This document shows positions 1 through 7,250 of a stretch of 13,680 bases of DNA, piece after piece. The notes below the pieces were generated by a model. It saw nothing but the letters and a program-made list of their open reading frames with translations. It ran no database searches and had not been told where the DNA came from. Numbering within the stretch: the stretch's first letter is position 1; every line of letters begins with the position of its first letter. The DNA lies in NCBI GenBank assembly GCA_025355115.1, contig JANXLO010000326.1, positions 1 through 13,680 on the forward strand, in the 5' to 3' direction. Both the position numbers and the translations under genes were made by a program. Source of the stretch: Chthonomonadaceae bacterium (GTDB taxonomy: Bacteria; Armatimonadota; Chthonomonadetes; Chthonomonadales; Chthonomonadaceae).

Positions 1-244
1 CTTCCAGGTCGGTGTCCTCCTGTTGGCGGGGCATGTGAATGGCGAGGACTTTGAGCCCGCTGTCGCGATACTGCTCTCTCCACTCAGCAATGGTGGGCAT
101 ATTCTCATGGCAAATTGGGCAACTGACTGCCCAGATATGGACAAGCGTCGGGCTACCCAGCAGGTCGCTCCTCCGCGTTTCACCGTTAATCCACTCTGTC
201 GCGCCGGTCAGTTCCGGGAGCGGGGTTCCTGTTCGCATTGACAT
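1..244 (-). CDS. TlpA-like thioredoxin-fold redoxin (partial, C-terminus outside window)
   Basis: Reading the minus strand from an ATG at 244-242 gives an open frame to the window edge (81 codons seen). The protein begins MSMRTGTPLPELTGATEW, and residues 35-46 read VHIWAVSCPICH, with the active-site CxxC (C42-P-I-C45) straight after the beta strand, as in TlpA/ResA-type thioredoxins (AhpC-TSA/Redoxin superfamily). The following stretch EWREQYRDSGLKVLAIHMPR fits the next helix and strand. No signal peptide or membrane anchor is visible, so a cytosolic redox role is likely, though secreted relatives are common. A second ATG lies two codons in (238-236). An AAGG-type ribosome site lies about 11 bases before the first ATG. 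It follows the MOSC gene after 91 bases on the same strand and may be the last seen gene of that operon. The partner is unknown. Confidence 0.85.
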   Translation of the reverse strand, partial: MSMRTGTPLPELTGATEWINGETRRSDLLGSPTLVHIWAVSCPICHENMPTIAEWREQYRDSGLKVLAIHMPRQQEDTDLE

Positions 245-335
245 ATAATGTATTACCTTTCCGCGCAAAACAAACAGGACGATTTACGAACAACTTCTGA
301 GGCGGGTTCCAATTCATTCGGGTTGGCTCTCTGCA

Positions 336-989
336 TCAACCCTTCGCGCGACCGAGGACACGCTTCCATTCCGCGGAGAGTTCAGGCAGATCACGGAGCG
401 AGAGTCGGGCGTTTTCGCCTCCCACTTTCCGGTAGAGAATATCATTTGCAGCGGCAACCGTGAAAGCGGGATTGGGCCTTGCCGTCAGCAGACACTCATC
501 CCCGGCTCCAATCTCCCCGGCTGTCAGTACACGTAGATAGTAGCCGGTATGGCCTGTTGCGATCATCTTCTCCGGCATCTCTTCACTGTCCCATTTTCGC
601 GCCAGATTGATGCAGGGCTGCCTCGGCTGCGTGACCTGCACGACGGCACTGCCGACCGTGAACGTGTCCCCAATGCAGACTTGCGCCTCGGTGAGATTTT
701 CGAGCGTGAAGTTCTCCCCGAACGCCCCGTGCCGAAACTCTCCTTCCCGCCCCAAGCGATCCCGCCAGAACTCGAAATGCTCTGCTGGGAAGCAGCAGAC
801 TGCTTTGTCCGGCCCCCCATGAAATCTGAGGTTCGCCTGTCTGTCCCCCTCGAGATTCGTCGAGCCAAGCAGGATGCGTCCCTCGATCTCCTCCTTGAAG
901 ATGGCGCTGCGCCACTCCTTGCCATGACTCTCCAGATTGCGCGGCCAGCCCACCTGCACCGACGCCAGCCGACCTGCCACATGTTCCAA
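336..989 (-). CDS. MOSC domain protein, YiiM type
   Basis: A 217-residue protein with the features of YiiM-like MOSC proteins, which are relatives of the molybdenum cofactor sulfurase C-terminal domain. In E. coli YiiM acts with molybdopterin in detoxifying N-hydroxylated bases; that role is carried over by family only. Visible motifs: RFHGGPDKAVC around 55-65, GAFGENF at 88-94, and QPRQPC at 121-126, whose Cys126 is the conserved family cysteine. GHTGYYLRVLTAGEIGAGDE follows at 146-165. The C-terminal 40-50 residues fit the YiiM three-helix domain. The start is a TTG at 989-987, preferred because a strong GGAGGT lies 6 bases upstream; a GTG three codons in (980-978) is the alternative. It begins 34 bases after the vWA gene on the same strand, so is probably co-transcribed. 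No other molybdenum cofactor gene is in the window. Confidence 0.9.
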   Translation of the reverse strand: MEHVAGRLASVQVGWPRNLESHGKEWRSAIFKEEIEGRILLGSTNLEGDRQANLRFHGGPDKAVCCFPAEHFEFWRDRLGREGEFRHGAFGENFTLENLTEAQVCIGDTFTVGSAVVQVTQPRQPCINLARKWDSEEMPEKMIATGHTGYYLRVLTAGEIGAGDECLLTARPNPAFTVAAANDILYRKVGGENARLSLRDLPELSAEWKRVLGRAKG

Positions 990-995
990 ACTCGC

Positions 996-1001
996 ACCTC
1001 C
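996..1001 (-). promoter_or_regulatory. Shine-Dalgarno site of the MOSC gene
   Basis: The minus strand reads GGAGGT here, six bases before a TTG codon at 989-987. This near-perfect site decides in favour of the rare TTG start over the GTG at 980-978, which has no comparable site. Confidence 0.7.
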
Positions 1002-1023
1002 ACGACCGCTCCGATTACATGAT

Positions 1024-2913
1024 TTAGCTTACATAGGCCCGGCGGTGGAAAGCCCACCACTCGATGCAGAGGACGACGAGGGAAAGAAGCGCCAGCAACG
1101 GCAGCAACTGGTGGATATCACGGACTTTGCGCCCTGGCGCGGCCTGCGGGTTGTCAGCGATCGTAAGGGATCGGCGAGGAGTGATGTCGGACTCCGTCGC
1201 GCTTGAGAGATTGGCGGCGAAGGCGTACGAGAAATCCTTTCCTGCGGCAGCGTAGAGGCCCGTCTGATCCGTTCCCGCAAAAGAGGCATGGCCCTGCTCA
1301 TCGGAGGATATTTCCGTGCTGCTGCCGTCCGGCTTGGTCACCTTTATTTTAAGACCGGGTGGGGTAGGGATTTTGATCGCTTCACCTGTATGTATTTGTC
1401 CTTGCTCACTGTCGTCCAGCCCTGTGCCGAGCCAGCGAATGCTGTTCGAGATGAAAATGGGGAAAGCGACGCGCAAAGGAAACATCGATTCGTTCAGCGC
1501 AAAGCCCACGAACTCAGCTCGCATCCGGCCTTTCTCGCCTGCCGCGATGAGCGATCCGGACTCCGCGACGGCCAGCTCTCGCGCCCAGCCGAGCGGCGTA
1601 GCCTTCAGGGCGGTGCCGAATCGGTCCGTTCCAAAATCGACATAGCGCAGCACAGGGTGATCGTGCTCCCAGTCGGCCGGGGAGACGTTCGCGACCGAGC
1701 CGTCCGTCTTGACCGGAGCCTGATCGCTCGTGCAGTGGAGGAACAGATAGTTGCCCTCCGGCAGCTTGGTCGGCGCAGATTCGTTGAAGACCACGACATC
1801 GAACCCTTTGCCGGAGGAGAACGACGCCGTCTTGCTCAAATCGACGCCGGAGTCTACCTTCAGCGCGTTCTCCAGAAATAGATTCTCCTGCCCGACGAGC
1901 AGAACCTTGAGCGTTTTGCGGGGCTTCAGTATGAGCGATGCCTCATTGTCCGCGTCGAGCTGATCTTTTCGGTCGATTTTGACATGCATCCGTACTGGAG
2001 CGGAAGGCTCCGGCAGCTCGTACGGCTGAGTGTCCTCCCCGTTGCCCGCGAGCGTGACCTCGTGCGCCTCCACCAGTTTGTCCTCGGCGTAGATCTCCTC
2101 GTTGAAAGTCCGTGACTGGCTGGCGAAGTTGTGAGTCACGACTAGCAACTGCACCGTTGGCTTATCGGTCCCGATATTGCGGCGAAAATCGACGGCTGTG
2201 ATGCCTACATTGTCGTGATCCGTCCCTATGGGATGGAAGCCGACATGAGTTTTGCCCAGGTTGACATTCGCGAGCGAGTACTGCACGTCCCCACTTGTGC
2301 CGCCCATCTGAGCCTCGATCCCGCCGTCCGAGATCAGCTCTATACGCCCGCTCGCGCCTCCGTTGCGTGAGGCGACAAGATCGGCGGCAAGATTCAGAGC
2401 TTCGCGCATATTCGTGGGGGTTTGATGCACCTGGAGGTTGCCAATCGCCCGATTTAGCTCGGAACGATCATCAGTGAAGCCCGTCACCGCGTCGGGACGG
2501 GAGTAGGCGGAGAGGACGAGCATCATGTCGCCCGGCTTCATGGCTCCAACCAGGTCATGCGCCTGTCGTCGCGCCAGCTCAATGCGAGAGGGTGAGACAT
2601 CGGTCGCGCCCATGGAGGCCGAGGTATCCACGATGACCACGAAGTTGCGGCCCCCATAGTCGGTGGCATAGAAGAAGGGACGAGCGAGGGCGAAGATGAG
2701 CAGCGCGGCGGCGATCAACTGGAGGAGCAGCAGCAGGTTACGGCGCAACTTCTGGAACGGAGCGTTTGCCTGCACGTCGCGGATGACCTGACGCCATAGG
2801 AAGGTTGAGGAGACGATGACATCCTTCCGCCGCAGCTTCAGAATGTACATCAACACGATTAGCCCGCCGATCAACGGCAGGAAGAGCAGACTGAACGGGC
2901 TGACCAGATGCAT
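1024..2913 (-). CDS. BatA-type membrane protein with von Willebrand factor A domain
   Basis: A 629-residue membrane protein. The N-terminus carries two hydrophobic helices (about 5-25 and 57-78) with the BatA/aerotolerance-regulator N-terminal pattern (LLFLPLIGG, LKLRRKDVIVSSTFLW). A vWA domain follows, with the MIDAS motif DTSAS at 96-100, a TPTNMREAL segment at 165-173 providing the MIDAS threonine, and ISDGG at 194-198. Residues about 331-500 form a second globular region (KTLKVLLVG, HPVLRYVDF, FPLRVAFPIF) resembling the glutamine-amidotransferase-like fold common in such proteins but without an obvious catalytic cysteine. A final transmembrane helix lies at about 603-622 (LLPLLALLSLVVLCIEWWAF). 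The metal-binding vWA probably serves protein-protein binding. GAGG lies 9 bases before the ATG. No MoxR ATPase or DUF58 gene, the usual Bat partners, is seen. It lies 36 bases downstream of two small coiled-coil membrane proteins and 34 bases upstream of the MOSC gene. Exact function unknown. Confidence 0.88.
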   Translation of the reverse strand: MHLVSPFSLLFLPLIGGLIVLMYILKLRRKDVIVSSTFLWRQVIRDVQANAPFQKLRRNLLLLLQLIAAALLIFALARPFFYATDYGGRNFVVIVDTSASMGATDVSPSRIELARRQAHDLVGAMKPGDMMLVLSAYSRPDAVTGFTDDRSELNRAIGNLQVHQTPTNMREALNLAADLVASRNGGASGRIELISDGGIEAQMGGTSGDVQYSLANVNLGKTHVGFHPIGTDHDNVGITAVDFRRNIGTDKPTVQLLVVTHNFASQSRTFNEEIYAEDKLVEAHEVTLAGNGEDTQPYELPEPSAPVRMHVKIDRKDQLDADNEASLILKPRKTLKVLLVGQENLFLENALKVDSGVDLSKTASFSSGKGFDVVVFNESAPTKLPEGNYLFLHCTSDQAPVKTDGSVANVSPADWEHDHPVLRYVDFGTDRFGTALKATPLGWARELAVAESGSLIAAGEKGRMRAEFVGFALNESMFPLRVAFPIFISNSIRWLGTGLDDSEQGQIHTGEAIKIPTPPGLKIKVTKPDGSSTEISSDEQGHASFAGTDQTGLYAAAGKDFSYAFAANLSSATESDITPRRSLTIADNPQAAPGRKVRDIHQLLPLLALLSLVVLCIEWWAFHRRAYVS

Positions 2914-2949
2914 TTTGTTGGGCCTCGAGCGGGTGAGGAAGAGGGGTGA

Positions 2950-3246
2950 TTAGTGCAGCAGCCGCTGTTGCTGCTCCATCTGCTGGAGGCGGCGTTCAAC
3001 CTGATGCAACGCGGTGTCGAAACTAAGGTCGTACTGCATAGACGTGTCGCGGAGCGCTTTGATCTCCTCGCGCACGGCCTCGAATTCGCTCGCGATATGC
3101 TGCGAAAGCAAGCTGTCCCGCTGAAGTTTCAACTGCTCCATCTTTCGCTTATGATGTGAGTAGACAAGGGACATCGGCAGCAGCGCGAACAGAGTCAAGC
3201 TGGGAATTCCCACCACAATGGCCATTATTACTTCCCAGGCCGGCAT
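2950..3246 (-). CDS. Small membrane-anchored coiled-coil protein, paralogue of the next gene upstream
   Basis: A 98-residue protein of unknown function. One N-terminal transmembrane helix (about 9-29: AIVVGIPSLTLFALLPMSLVY) is followed by a basic HHKRKM stretch and a charged, probably coiled-coil region ending in a Q-rich tail. Residues 65-80 read LRDTSMQYDLSFDTAL, 13 of 16 identical to the neighbouring gene at 3263-3574. The frame stays open far upstream (to 3486), but that part overlaps the neighbour's coding region. I chose the ATG at 3246 because AGGAG lies seven bases before it, the TM helix follows at once, and this makes the two paralogues the same size. It starts 16 bases after its paralogue's stop and ends 36 bases before the vWA gene. 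Layout recalls PspB-like membrane adaptors, but the sequence is not PspB. Confidence 0.82.
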   Translation of the reverse strand: MPAWEVIMAIVVGIPSLTLFALLPMSLVYSHHKRKMEQLKLQRDSLLSQHIASEFEAVREEIKALRDTSMQYDLSFDTALHQVERRLQQMEQQQRLLH

Positions 3247-3262
3247 TTCTAATCTCCTATCG

Positions 3263-3574
3263 TCAGCGGCTGTTCGTAAGCTCCGCGATGCGCTCGGGCT
3301 GTGCCACAGTGCCAACGCGCCGTTCGATCTGTCCCACCCGAGTCTCCATACGCTGCAAAGCCGAGTCGAAGCTGATGTCGTACTGCATAGTCGTGTCTCG
3401 CAGAGTGCGGACCTCTTCGCGAAGCGCCTCGACAGCGGCGCGAACGGTGGCGTCGTCCCCGCGTCCCATTTGAAACTGCAGCTCAATCATTTTGCGCCGA
3501 TGTGTGCTCCAAATGGCTGACAGCGGAATCGAAAAGACGCATAGAATAGCGATCAGCCCGGCTAACTCGCCCAT
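3263..3574 (-). CDS. Small membrane-anchored coiled-coil protein, tandem paralogue
   Basis: A 103-residue protein with an N-terminal transmembrane helix (about 4-23: LAGLIAILCVFSIPLSAIWS), then THRRKMIELQFQM and a long charged helix with coiled-coil character. Residues 58-73 read LRDTTMQYDISFDSAL, the same motif as in the downstream gene, followed by a heptad-like ERRV region. AAGGAG lies eight bases before the ATG. The gene lies 26 bases after the hisA stop and 16 bases before its paralogue, so it sits inside the putative his operon. I cannot assign a function. The shared architecture suggests a homo- or hetero-oligomeric membrane scaffold with the cytoplasmic helix outward from the anchor (inference). 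Confidence 0.85.
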   Translation of the reverse strand: MGELAGLIAILCVFSIPLSAIWSTHRRKMIELQFQMGRGDDATVRAAVEALREEVRTLRDTTMQYDISFDSALQRMETRVGQIERRVGTVAQPERIAELTNSR

Positions 3575-3600
3575 TGGATTTGCTCCTTGATGCAGTGATG

Positions 3601-4344
3601 TCAGGTAGAGAAGCGCTGAACGGCTTCAGGCAGGGAGACAGTCCCCGCATAGATGGCTTTGCCGATGATGACGCCTTCCAGGTTAGGTGCCGAGTGAATG
3701 CGCATCTCCTTTAAAGCATCCAGATCCCCGAGAGTGGTCACGCCGCCCGACGCGATCACTGGGACGCCTGGAACGGCTACGGCGACTAAAGCAAGTGAGA
3801 CGACGTTGACGCCTTTCAGCATTCCGTCGCGCGCGATGTCGGTGTAGATGAATCGAGCCGCTCCCAATTCCACCATGCGGATGACGAAATCAGTCGCCTG
3901 CTCACCGCTGCTCTCCTGCCAGCCGTGTACTGCGACCAGCCCGTCGCGGGCATCCACGCCTACCGCTATCTTCTCGCCATAGGAGGTGAAGAGGGCGGCA
4001 GCCAGTTCGGGATTGCGAGCCGCTGCCGTTCCCACAACTACTCTGGACACACCCATGTCGAACATTCGTTCGGCAGCTTCGGCCGTCCGGACGCCGCCGC
4101 CAAACTGAATCGGTAGCCCGACTTCATCGGCGATGCGCCGCACCAGCCCGAGATTGCGGGAACTGGGAACGCCGGTTCGCGCCCCGTCGAGATCGACTAT
4201 ATGGAGCCATTGGGCCCCCTCGGATTTCCACCTCTCCGCCACCGTTATCGGGTCGTCGGAGTATGTTGTGGCCTGATCGAACTGGCCCTGGAGCAGACGG
4301 ACGCACTTGCCGCCCTGAATATCTATCGCCGGAAAGAGAATCAT
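3601..4344 (-). CDS. hisA: Phosphoribosylformimino-5-aminoimidazole carboxamide ribotide isomerase (HisA)
   Basis: A 247-residue (beta/alpha)8-barrel enzyme, the usual HisA length. It catalyses the Amadori rearrangement of ProFAR to PRFAR, the fourth step of histidine synthesis, in the cytosol. The catalytic aspartates are visible: Asp8 in FPAIDIQGGKCVRL and Asp131 in GVDARDG. The phosphate-binding loops are also seen: QFGGGVR (80-86), TDIARDG (168-174), ASGGV (198-202) and GVIIGKA (224-230). These distinguish it from HisF. The start ATG at 4344 gives the canonical N-terminus, though the ribosome site is weak (AGGTG only three bases away). It lies 41 bases after hisH; its product PRFAR is the substrate of HisH/HisF. 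hisF is not adjacent downstream as it often is; two small membrane-protein genes follow instead. Confidence 0.97.
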   Translation of the reverse strand: MILFPAIDIQGGKCVRLLQGQFDQATTYSDDPITVAERWKSEGAQWLHIVDLDGARTGVPSSRNLGLVRRIADEVGLPIQFGGGVRTAEAAERMFDMGVSRVVVGTAAARNPELAAALFTSYGEKIAVGVDARDGLVAVHGWQESSGEQATDFVIRMVELGAARFIYTDIARDGMLKGVNVVSLALVAVAVPGVPVIASGGVTTLGDLDALKEMRIHSAPNLEGVIIGKAIYAGTVSLPEAVQRFST

Positions 4345-4385
4345 TCACACCTGACCTATCTAAGCGCTTCCTGAAACACTACTAC

Positions 4386-5015
4386 TCATGTCCAGGAGGC
4401 GAAGTTTCGCAAGATTTGAAGCCCAACCGCTCCGCTCTTCTCCGGATGGAACTGAGTCGCAGCAATATTGTCCTGTTCAACCGCGCAACAGAACTCGTAG
4501 CCGTAGTCGCTCGTCGCGGAGATGCTCTTACGGTCGTCGGGAACCGGAAAGAAGGAATGAACGAAGTAGACGCGCGCCCGCTCATCTATTCCCTGAAGCA
4601 GACGCGAAGCGCGGGGGAAATGCATCTCATTCCAGCCCATATGAGGCACTTTCAGAAGCGCGGCGTCAGGGCCGGGCATTCCGTCCTCGAAGAACTGAAT
4701 TACCTTGCCGGGCAGTACACCTAGCCCTGGCGTGGAGCCCATCTCGGTGCTCGATTCGAAAAGCATCTGAAGGCCCAGGCAGATGCCGAGGAAAGGCTTG
4801 CCCTGCGCGATATGCTCAAGGACTGCGGCATCGAGGCGGCTGCCGTGCAGGTTGCTCATGGCGGCGCAGAAGGCACCCACGCCCGGCAACACCAGTTTGT
4901 CCGCTCTGGCGATCTCGGCGGGATCACCCGTTATCACCGGGTCGCCACCCACTTTTAGGAGCGCCTTCTCAACACTCCGTAGATTCGCCATACCGTAATC
5001 CACAATCGCAATCAT
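4386..5015 (-). CDS. hisH: Imidazole glycerol phosphate synthase, glutaminase subunit (HisH)
   Basis: A 209-residue class I glutamine amidotransferase that supplies ammonia to HisF, which converts PRFAR to imidazole glycerol phosphate and AICAR. The catalytic triad is visible: Cys79 in FLGICLGLQML, His190 and Glu192 in ATQFHPEKSG. LPGVGAFCAAM (43-53) forms the oxyanion region. I start at the ATG at 5015 (MIAIVDYGMANLRSV), the canonical HisH N-terminus, with GGGAAG eight bases upstream. The frame is open 21 codons further to 5078, but that extension (basic, Arg-rich) does not resemble HisH. A 117-base gap separates it from hisB upstream. HisF is not in the window. Confidence 0.96.
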   Translation of the reverse strand: MIAIVDYGMANLRSVEKALLKVGGDPVITGDPAEIARADKLVLPGVGAFCAAMSNLHGSRLDAAVLEHIAQGKPFLGICLGLQMLFESSTEMGSTPGLGVLPGKVIQFFEDGMPGPDAALLKVPHMGWNEMHFPRASRLLQGIDERARVYFVHSFFPVPDDRKSISATSDYGYEFCCAVEQDNIAATQFHPEKSGAVGLQILRNFASWT

Positions 5016-5132
5016 TGTCTTCACTTCCCGTTGTCGTCGCCCGCATCCCGAAAAACTCCGTCGCGCCCTCATATCCATACGCTAGTTCAGGCCGTTCGTC
5101 TCTCATAAGGCAAGATACACGTCAAAATAGTT

Positions 5133-5726
5133 TCAGAGGACGCCCTTTGTCGACGGGATTCCCTGGACTCTAGAGTCGCGGGTGACCGCCTGGGCCATCG
5201 CCCTGCCGAAGGCTTTGAAGGCAGCCTCGACGATGTGATGTGTGTTCGTTCCGTCCATCTGGCGAAGATGAACAGTCCACCCGGCGTTGACGGCGATGGC
5301 GCGGAAAAACTCCGGCACTAGCTCCGTGGTGAAATCACCAAGCTGCGGGATAGGTAACACGAGATCGCAGGCCAGATAGCCGCGCCCGCTGATGTCGATG
5401 GCGCAGAAGACCAGCGCCTCGTCCATCGGAACCGCGACATTGCCCACCCTCACTATTCCCGCCCGGTCCCCAAGCGCTTCCGCGAACGCTTTGCCGAGCG
5501 CGATACCCACATCCTCGACCGTATGGTGATCGTCGATGTGCAGGTCGCCGACAGCCTTTAAGGTAAGGTTCAGAAGGCCGTGCTTTGCGATGTGCGTCAG
5601 CATATGATCGAAGAATCCGACGCCGGTCGCGATGTGGCTGACACCGGAGCCATCTACGTCGAGTGTTAGAGAGATGTCAGTCTCGCTCGTCTTTCTGATT
5701 ATCTGTGCGGTGCGGCTGGCTGTCAT
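5133..5726 (-). CDS. hisB: Imidazoleglycerol-phosphate dehydratase (HisB)
   Basis: A 197-residue monofunctional IGP dehydratase (no N-terminal histidinol phosphatase domain). It converts imidazole glycerol phosphate to imidazole acetol phosphate in the cytosol. The metal-binding motifs of the family are present: GFFDHML (37-43), DDHHTVED (65-72), MDEA (101-104) and NTHHIVEA (161-168), with the C-terminal PSTKG (191-195). The start codon overlaps the hisD stop as ATGA, implying translational coupling. Its product goes to HisC, which is not encoded here. Confidence 0.97.
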   Translation of the reverse strand: MTASRTAQIIRKTSETDISLTLDVDGSGVSHIATGVGFFDHMLTHIAKHGLLNLTLKAVGDLHIDDHHTVEDVGIALGKAFAEALGDRAGIVRVGNVAVPMDEALVFCAIDISGRGYLACDLVLPIPQLGDFTTELVPEFFRAIAVNAGWTVHLRQMDGTNTHHIVEAAFKAFGRAMAQAVTRDSRVQGIPSTKGVL

Positions 5727-7048
5727 GACGTCTGTTTTTCCTCGCGAACCGTGACGGCCTGCGCATGGGCGTCGAACCCCTCGGCACAGGCGAATCCGAC
5801 GAGCGATGCCGCCAGCGGGCTGAGCGCCTCGGCGGTGTAGTAGATGAAGCTGGTCTTCTTGAGGAAGGTGTCCACATTGAGAGGCGATGCGAACCGCGCG
5901 GTGCCGCTGGTGGGCAGAGTGTGGCTGGGGCCTGCCATGTAATCACCAAGAGTCTGCGGGGTGAAGTCGCCCATTAGGATCGCTCCGGCGTTGCGAATGC
6001 GCCCGAGAGCGGCGAAAGGATCTCGAACCATGAGCGCGAGGTGCTCTGGCGCACAGACGTTCGCGAGATCATAGGCCTGCTCGAGCGACTCTGTCACGAT
6101 CATCACGCCATGGCTGTCGAGTGCCTGTTTGAGAATCTCCTGGCGGGGCAGGGAGGCGAGCTGTCGGTCTATCTCCATGTGAGTCTGCTGAGCGAACTCC
6201 GCCGACGGAGTGACCAGATAGGCTGCGCATTCGATGTCATGCTCCGCCTGGGTGAGCAGGTCGAGTGCAGCGAACTTCGGATTTGCTCCAGCGTCCGCGA
6301 CGACGCATACCTCACTTGGCCCGGCCAGCATATCCATATCGACGACGCCCCAGAGCAGCTTCTTGGCAATGTTGACGTAAATGTTGCCCGGTCCGACGAT
6401 TTTATCCACGGCCGGTATGGTCTCCGTGCCAAAGGCGAGTGCGGCGATTGCCTGGGCTCCTCCGACGCAGAAGACGCGATCGACGCCCGCAAGCAGAGCG
6501 GCGAAGAGGACGGGGTCGGAGACACCGCCGTCTTTCTGAGCAGGAGTGCAGAGGATCAGCTCCTCCACTCCGGCAACTTTCGCCGGAAGTGCAGTCATCA
6601 GCACGGTGCTGGGGTACGAAGCGGTTCCTCCGGGGACATAGACACCGACCCTCTGTAGAGGACGCACAAGCTGCCCTGTGATGCGTTCGGACTGAGCGTC
6701 CATCCAGCTGGTTCTGCGCTGCTTCTCGTGGAAATCACGTATGTTCGAAGCAGCCTGCTGCATCGCCAGCCGAACTGAGGAGGGAACGCGCTCCGCTGCC
6801 GCCGTCCACTCCGAGCGGGGAATTTCAAGTGTATTCAGGAGGGGGCTGTCGAACCTGCGGCCAAGCTCCAGCAGTGCTTTATCTCCCTGCGCACGAACCT
6901 TCGAGACGATGTCGCGAACGATTGCCTCAGCCGAGGGGTTATCCTGAAGCGTCGTGCGCTTCAGAGCAGCGACCGCCGCATCATAGCCATCGAGGGCAAC
7001 ATTCACTAGGCGCAAGGGGGAATACCTGCTTTCCAAATTACAGGGCAC
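5723..7048 (-). CDS. hisD: Histidinol dehydrogenase (HisD)
   Basis: A 441-residue enzyme catalysing the last two oxidations, L-histidinol to L-histidine with NAD+. Zinc ligands match the E. coli pattern: Gln267 and His270 in LLTQAEHD, Asp369 in LGDYMAGPSH, and His428 in EGFDAHAQAVTVR. The catalytic pair Glu335-His336 lies in CAPEHLAL. KIVGPGNIYVNIAKK and MLAGPSEVCV are also typical. The longest frame starts with GTG at 7048. A TTG at 7015-7013 (residue 12) is at least as likely: AGG lies nine bases before it and the protein then begins LRLVNVAL, where HisD proteins normally start. It is the first gene of the leftward unit and overlaps hisB by four bases. No His-rich leader peptide is seen upstream. 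Confidence 0.96.
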   Translation of the reverse strand: MPCNLESRYSPLRLVNVALDGYDAAVAALKRTTLQDNPSAEAIVRDIVSKVRAQGDKALLELGRRFDSPLLNTLEIPRSEWTAAAERVPSSVRLAMQQAASNIRDFHEKQRRTSWMDAQSERITGQLVRPLQRVGVYVPGGTASYPSTVLMTALPAKVAGVEELILCTPAQKDGGVSDPVLFAALLAGVDRVFCVGGAQAIAALAFGTETIPAVDKIVGPGNIYVNIAKKLLWGVVDMDMLAGPSEVCVVADAGANPKFAALDLLTQAEHDIECAAYLVTPSAEFAQQTHMEIDRQLASLPRQEILKQALDSHGVMIVTESLEQAYDLANVCAPEHLALMVRDPFAALGRIRNAGAILMGDFTPQTLGDYMAGPSHTLPTSGTARFASPLNVDTFLKKTSFIYYTAEALSPLAASLVGFACAEGFDAHAQAVTVREEKQTS

Positions 7049-7092
7049 GGGAAGTGTAACGAACGCCTGACTCCGTCGCCCTCATTGCCTGT

Positions 7093-7121
7093 AGTATACC
7101 CTCCTTCACGGCGTTTGAGAA
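7093..7121 (-). promoter_or_regulatory. Putative sigma70-like promoter of hisD and the leftward operon
   Basis: The minus strand has TATACT at 7098-7093 (five of six bases of the consensus -10) and TTCTCA at 7121-7116 (four of six of the -35), 17 bases apart. Transcription would begin near 7086, about 38 bases before the longest hisD start. Similarity to the E. coli consensus is the only evidence. Confidence 0.45.
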
Positions 7122-7215
7122 AAGATTAAAGCGTAGGCGTGGAGGCGGAAAGGAACACACTTGTCTTGATGGTGTGAATGCGCTGCACCACACCGGGCTA
7201 CTTCGTTGCTGAAGC

Positions 7216-7250
7216 AGACCCAATGCAACCATGTCGATTGCAATGGGTCT
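7216..7250. repeat. 13-base inverted repeat (probable operator) upstream of the PSD1 gene
   Basis: Arms 7216-7228 (AGACCCAATGCAA) and 7238-7250 (TTGCAATGGGTCT) pair at 12 of 13 positions around a nine-base spacer. The right arm contains the -35 box of the rightward promoter and the perfect palindrome ATTGCAAT (7237-7244). No T-run follows, so it is not an intrinsic terminator. The centre-to-centre symmetry and position suggest a site for a dimeric regulator that would block the -35 region. The regulator is not identifiable from this window. Confidence 0.6.

Noticed and set aside
2950..3486. A longer, 178-residue version of the small coiled-coil gene
   Set aside because: Its first 80 residues run across the upstream paralogue in another frame and are low-quality (Arg/Ser-rich); the ATG at 3246 has a good ribosome site and matches its paralogue in layout.
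5016..5078. N-terminal extension of HisH
   Set aside because: The residues are not HisH-like; the canonical MIAIVDYG start is at 5015 with a ribosome site.
5016..5132. A possible short ORF or promoter in the 117-base hisB-hisH gap (minus strand, ATG at 5106)
   Set aside because: The ORF of about 45 codons has no ribosome site and runs into hisH in another frame; a TTGACG is present but has no -10 at suitable spacing.
4388..5173. A 261-codon plus-strand frame opposite hisH
   Set aside because: Arg/Ser-rich shadow of hisH with no recognisable domain.
7049..7093. A his-operon attenuator with a His-rich leader peptide
   Set aside because: No short ORF with consecutive His codons and no terminator/antiterminator pair is visible before hisD.
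7171..7194. GGTGTG/CACACC hairpin in the divergent promoter region
   Set aside because: Only a six-base stem with a 12-base loop, no T-run, and not located at a useful distance from either promoter; could be chance.
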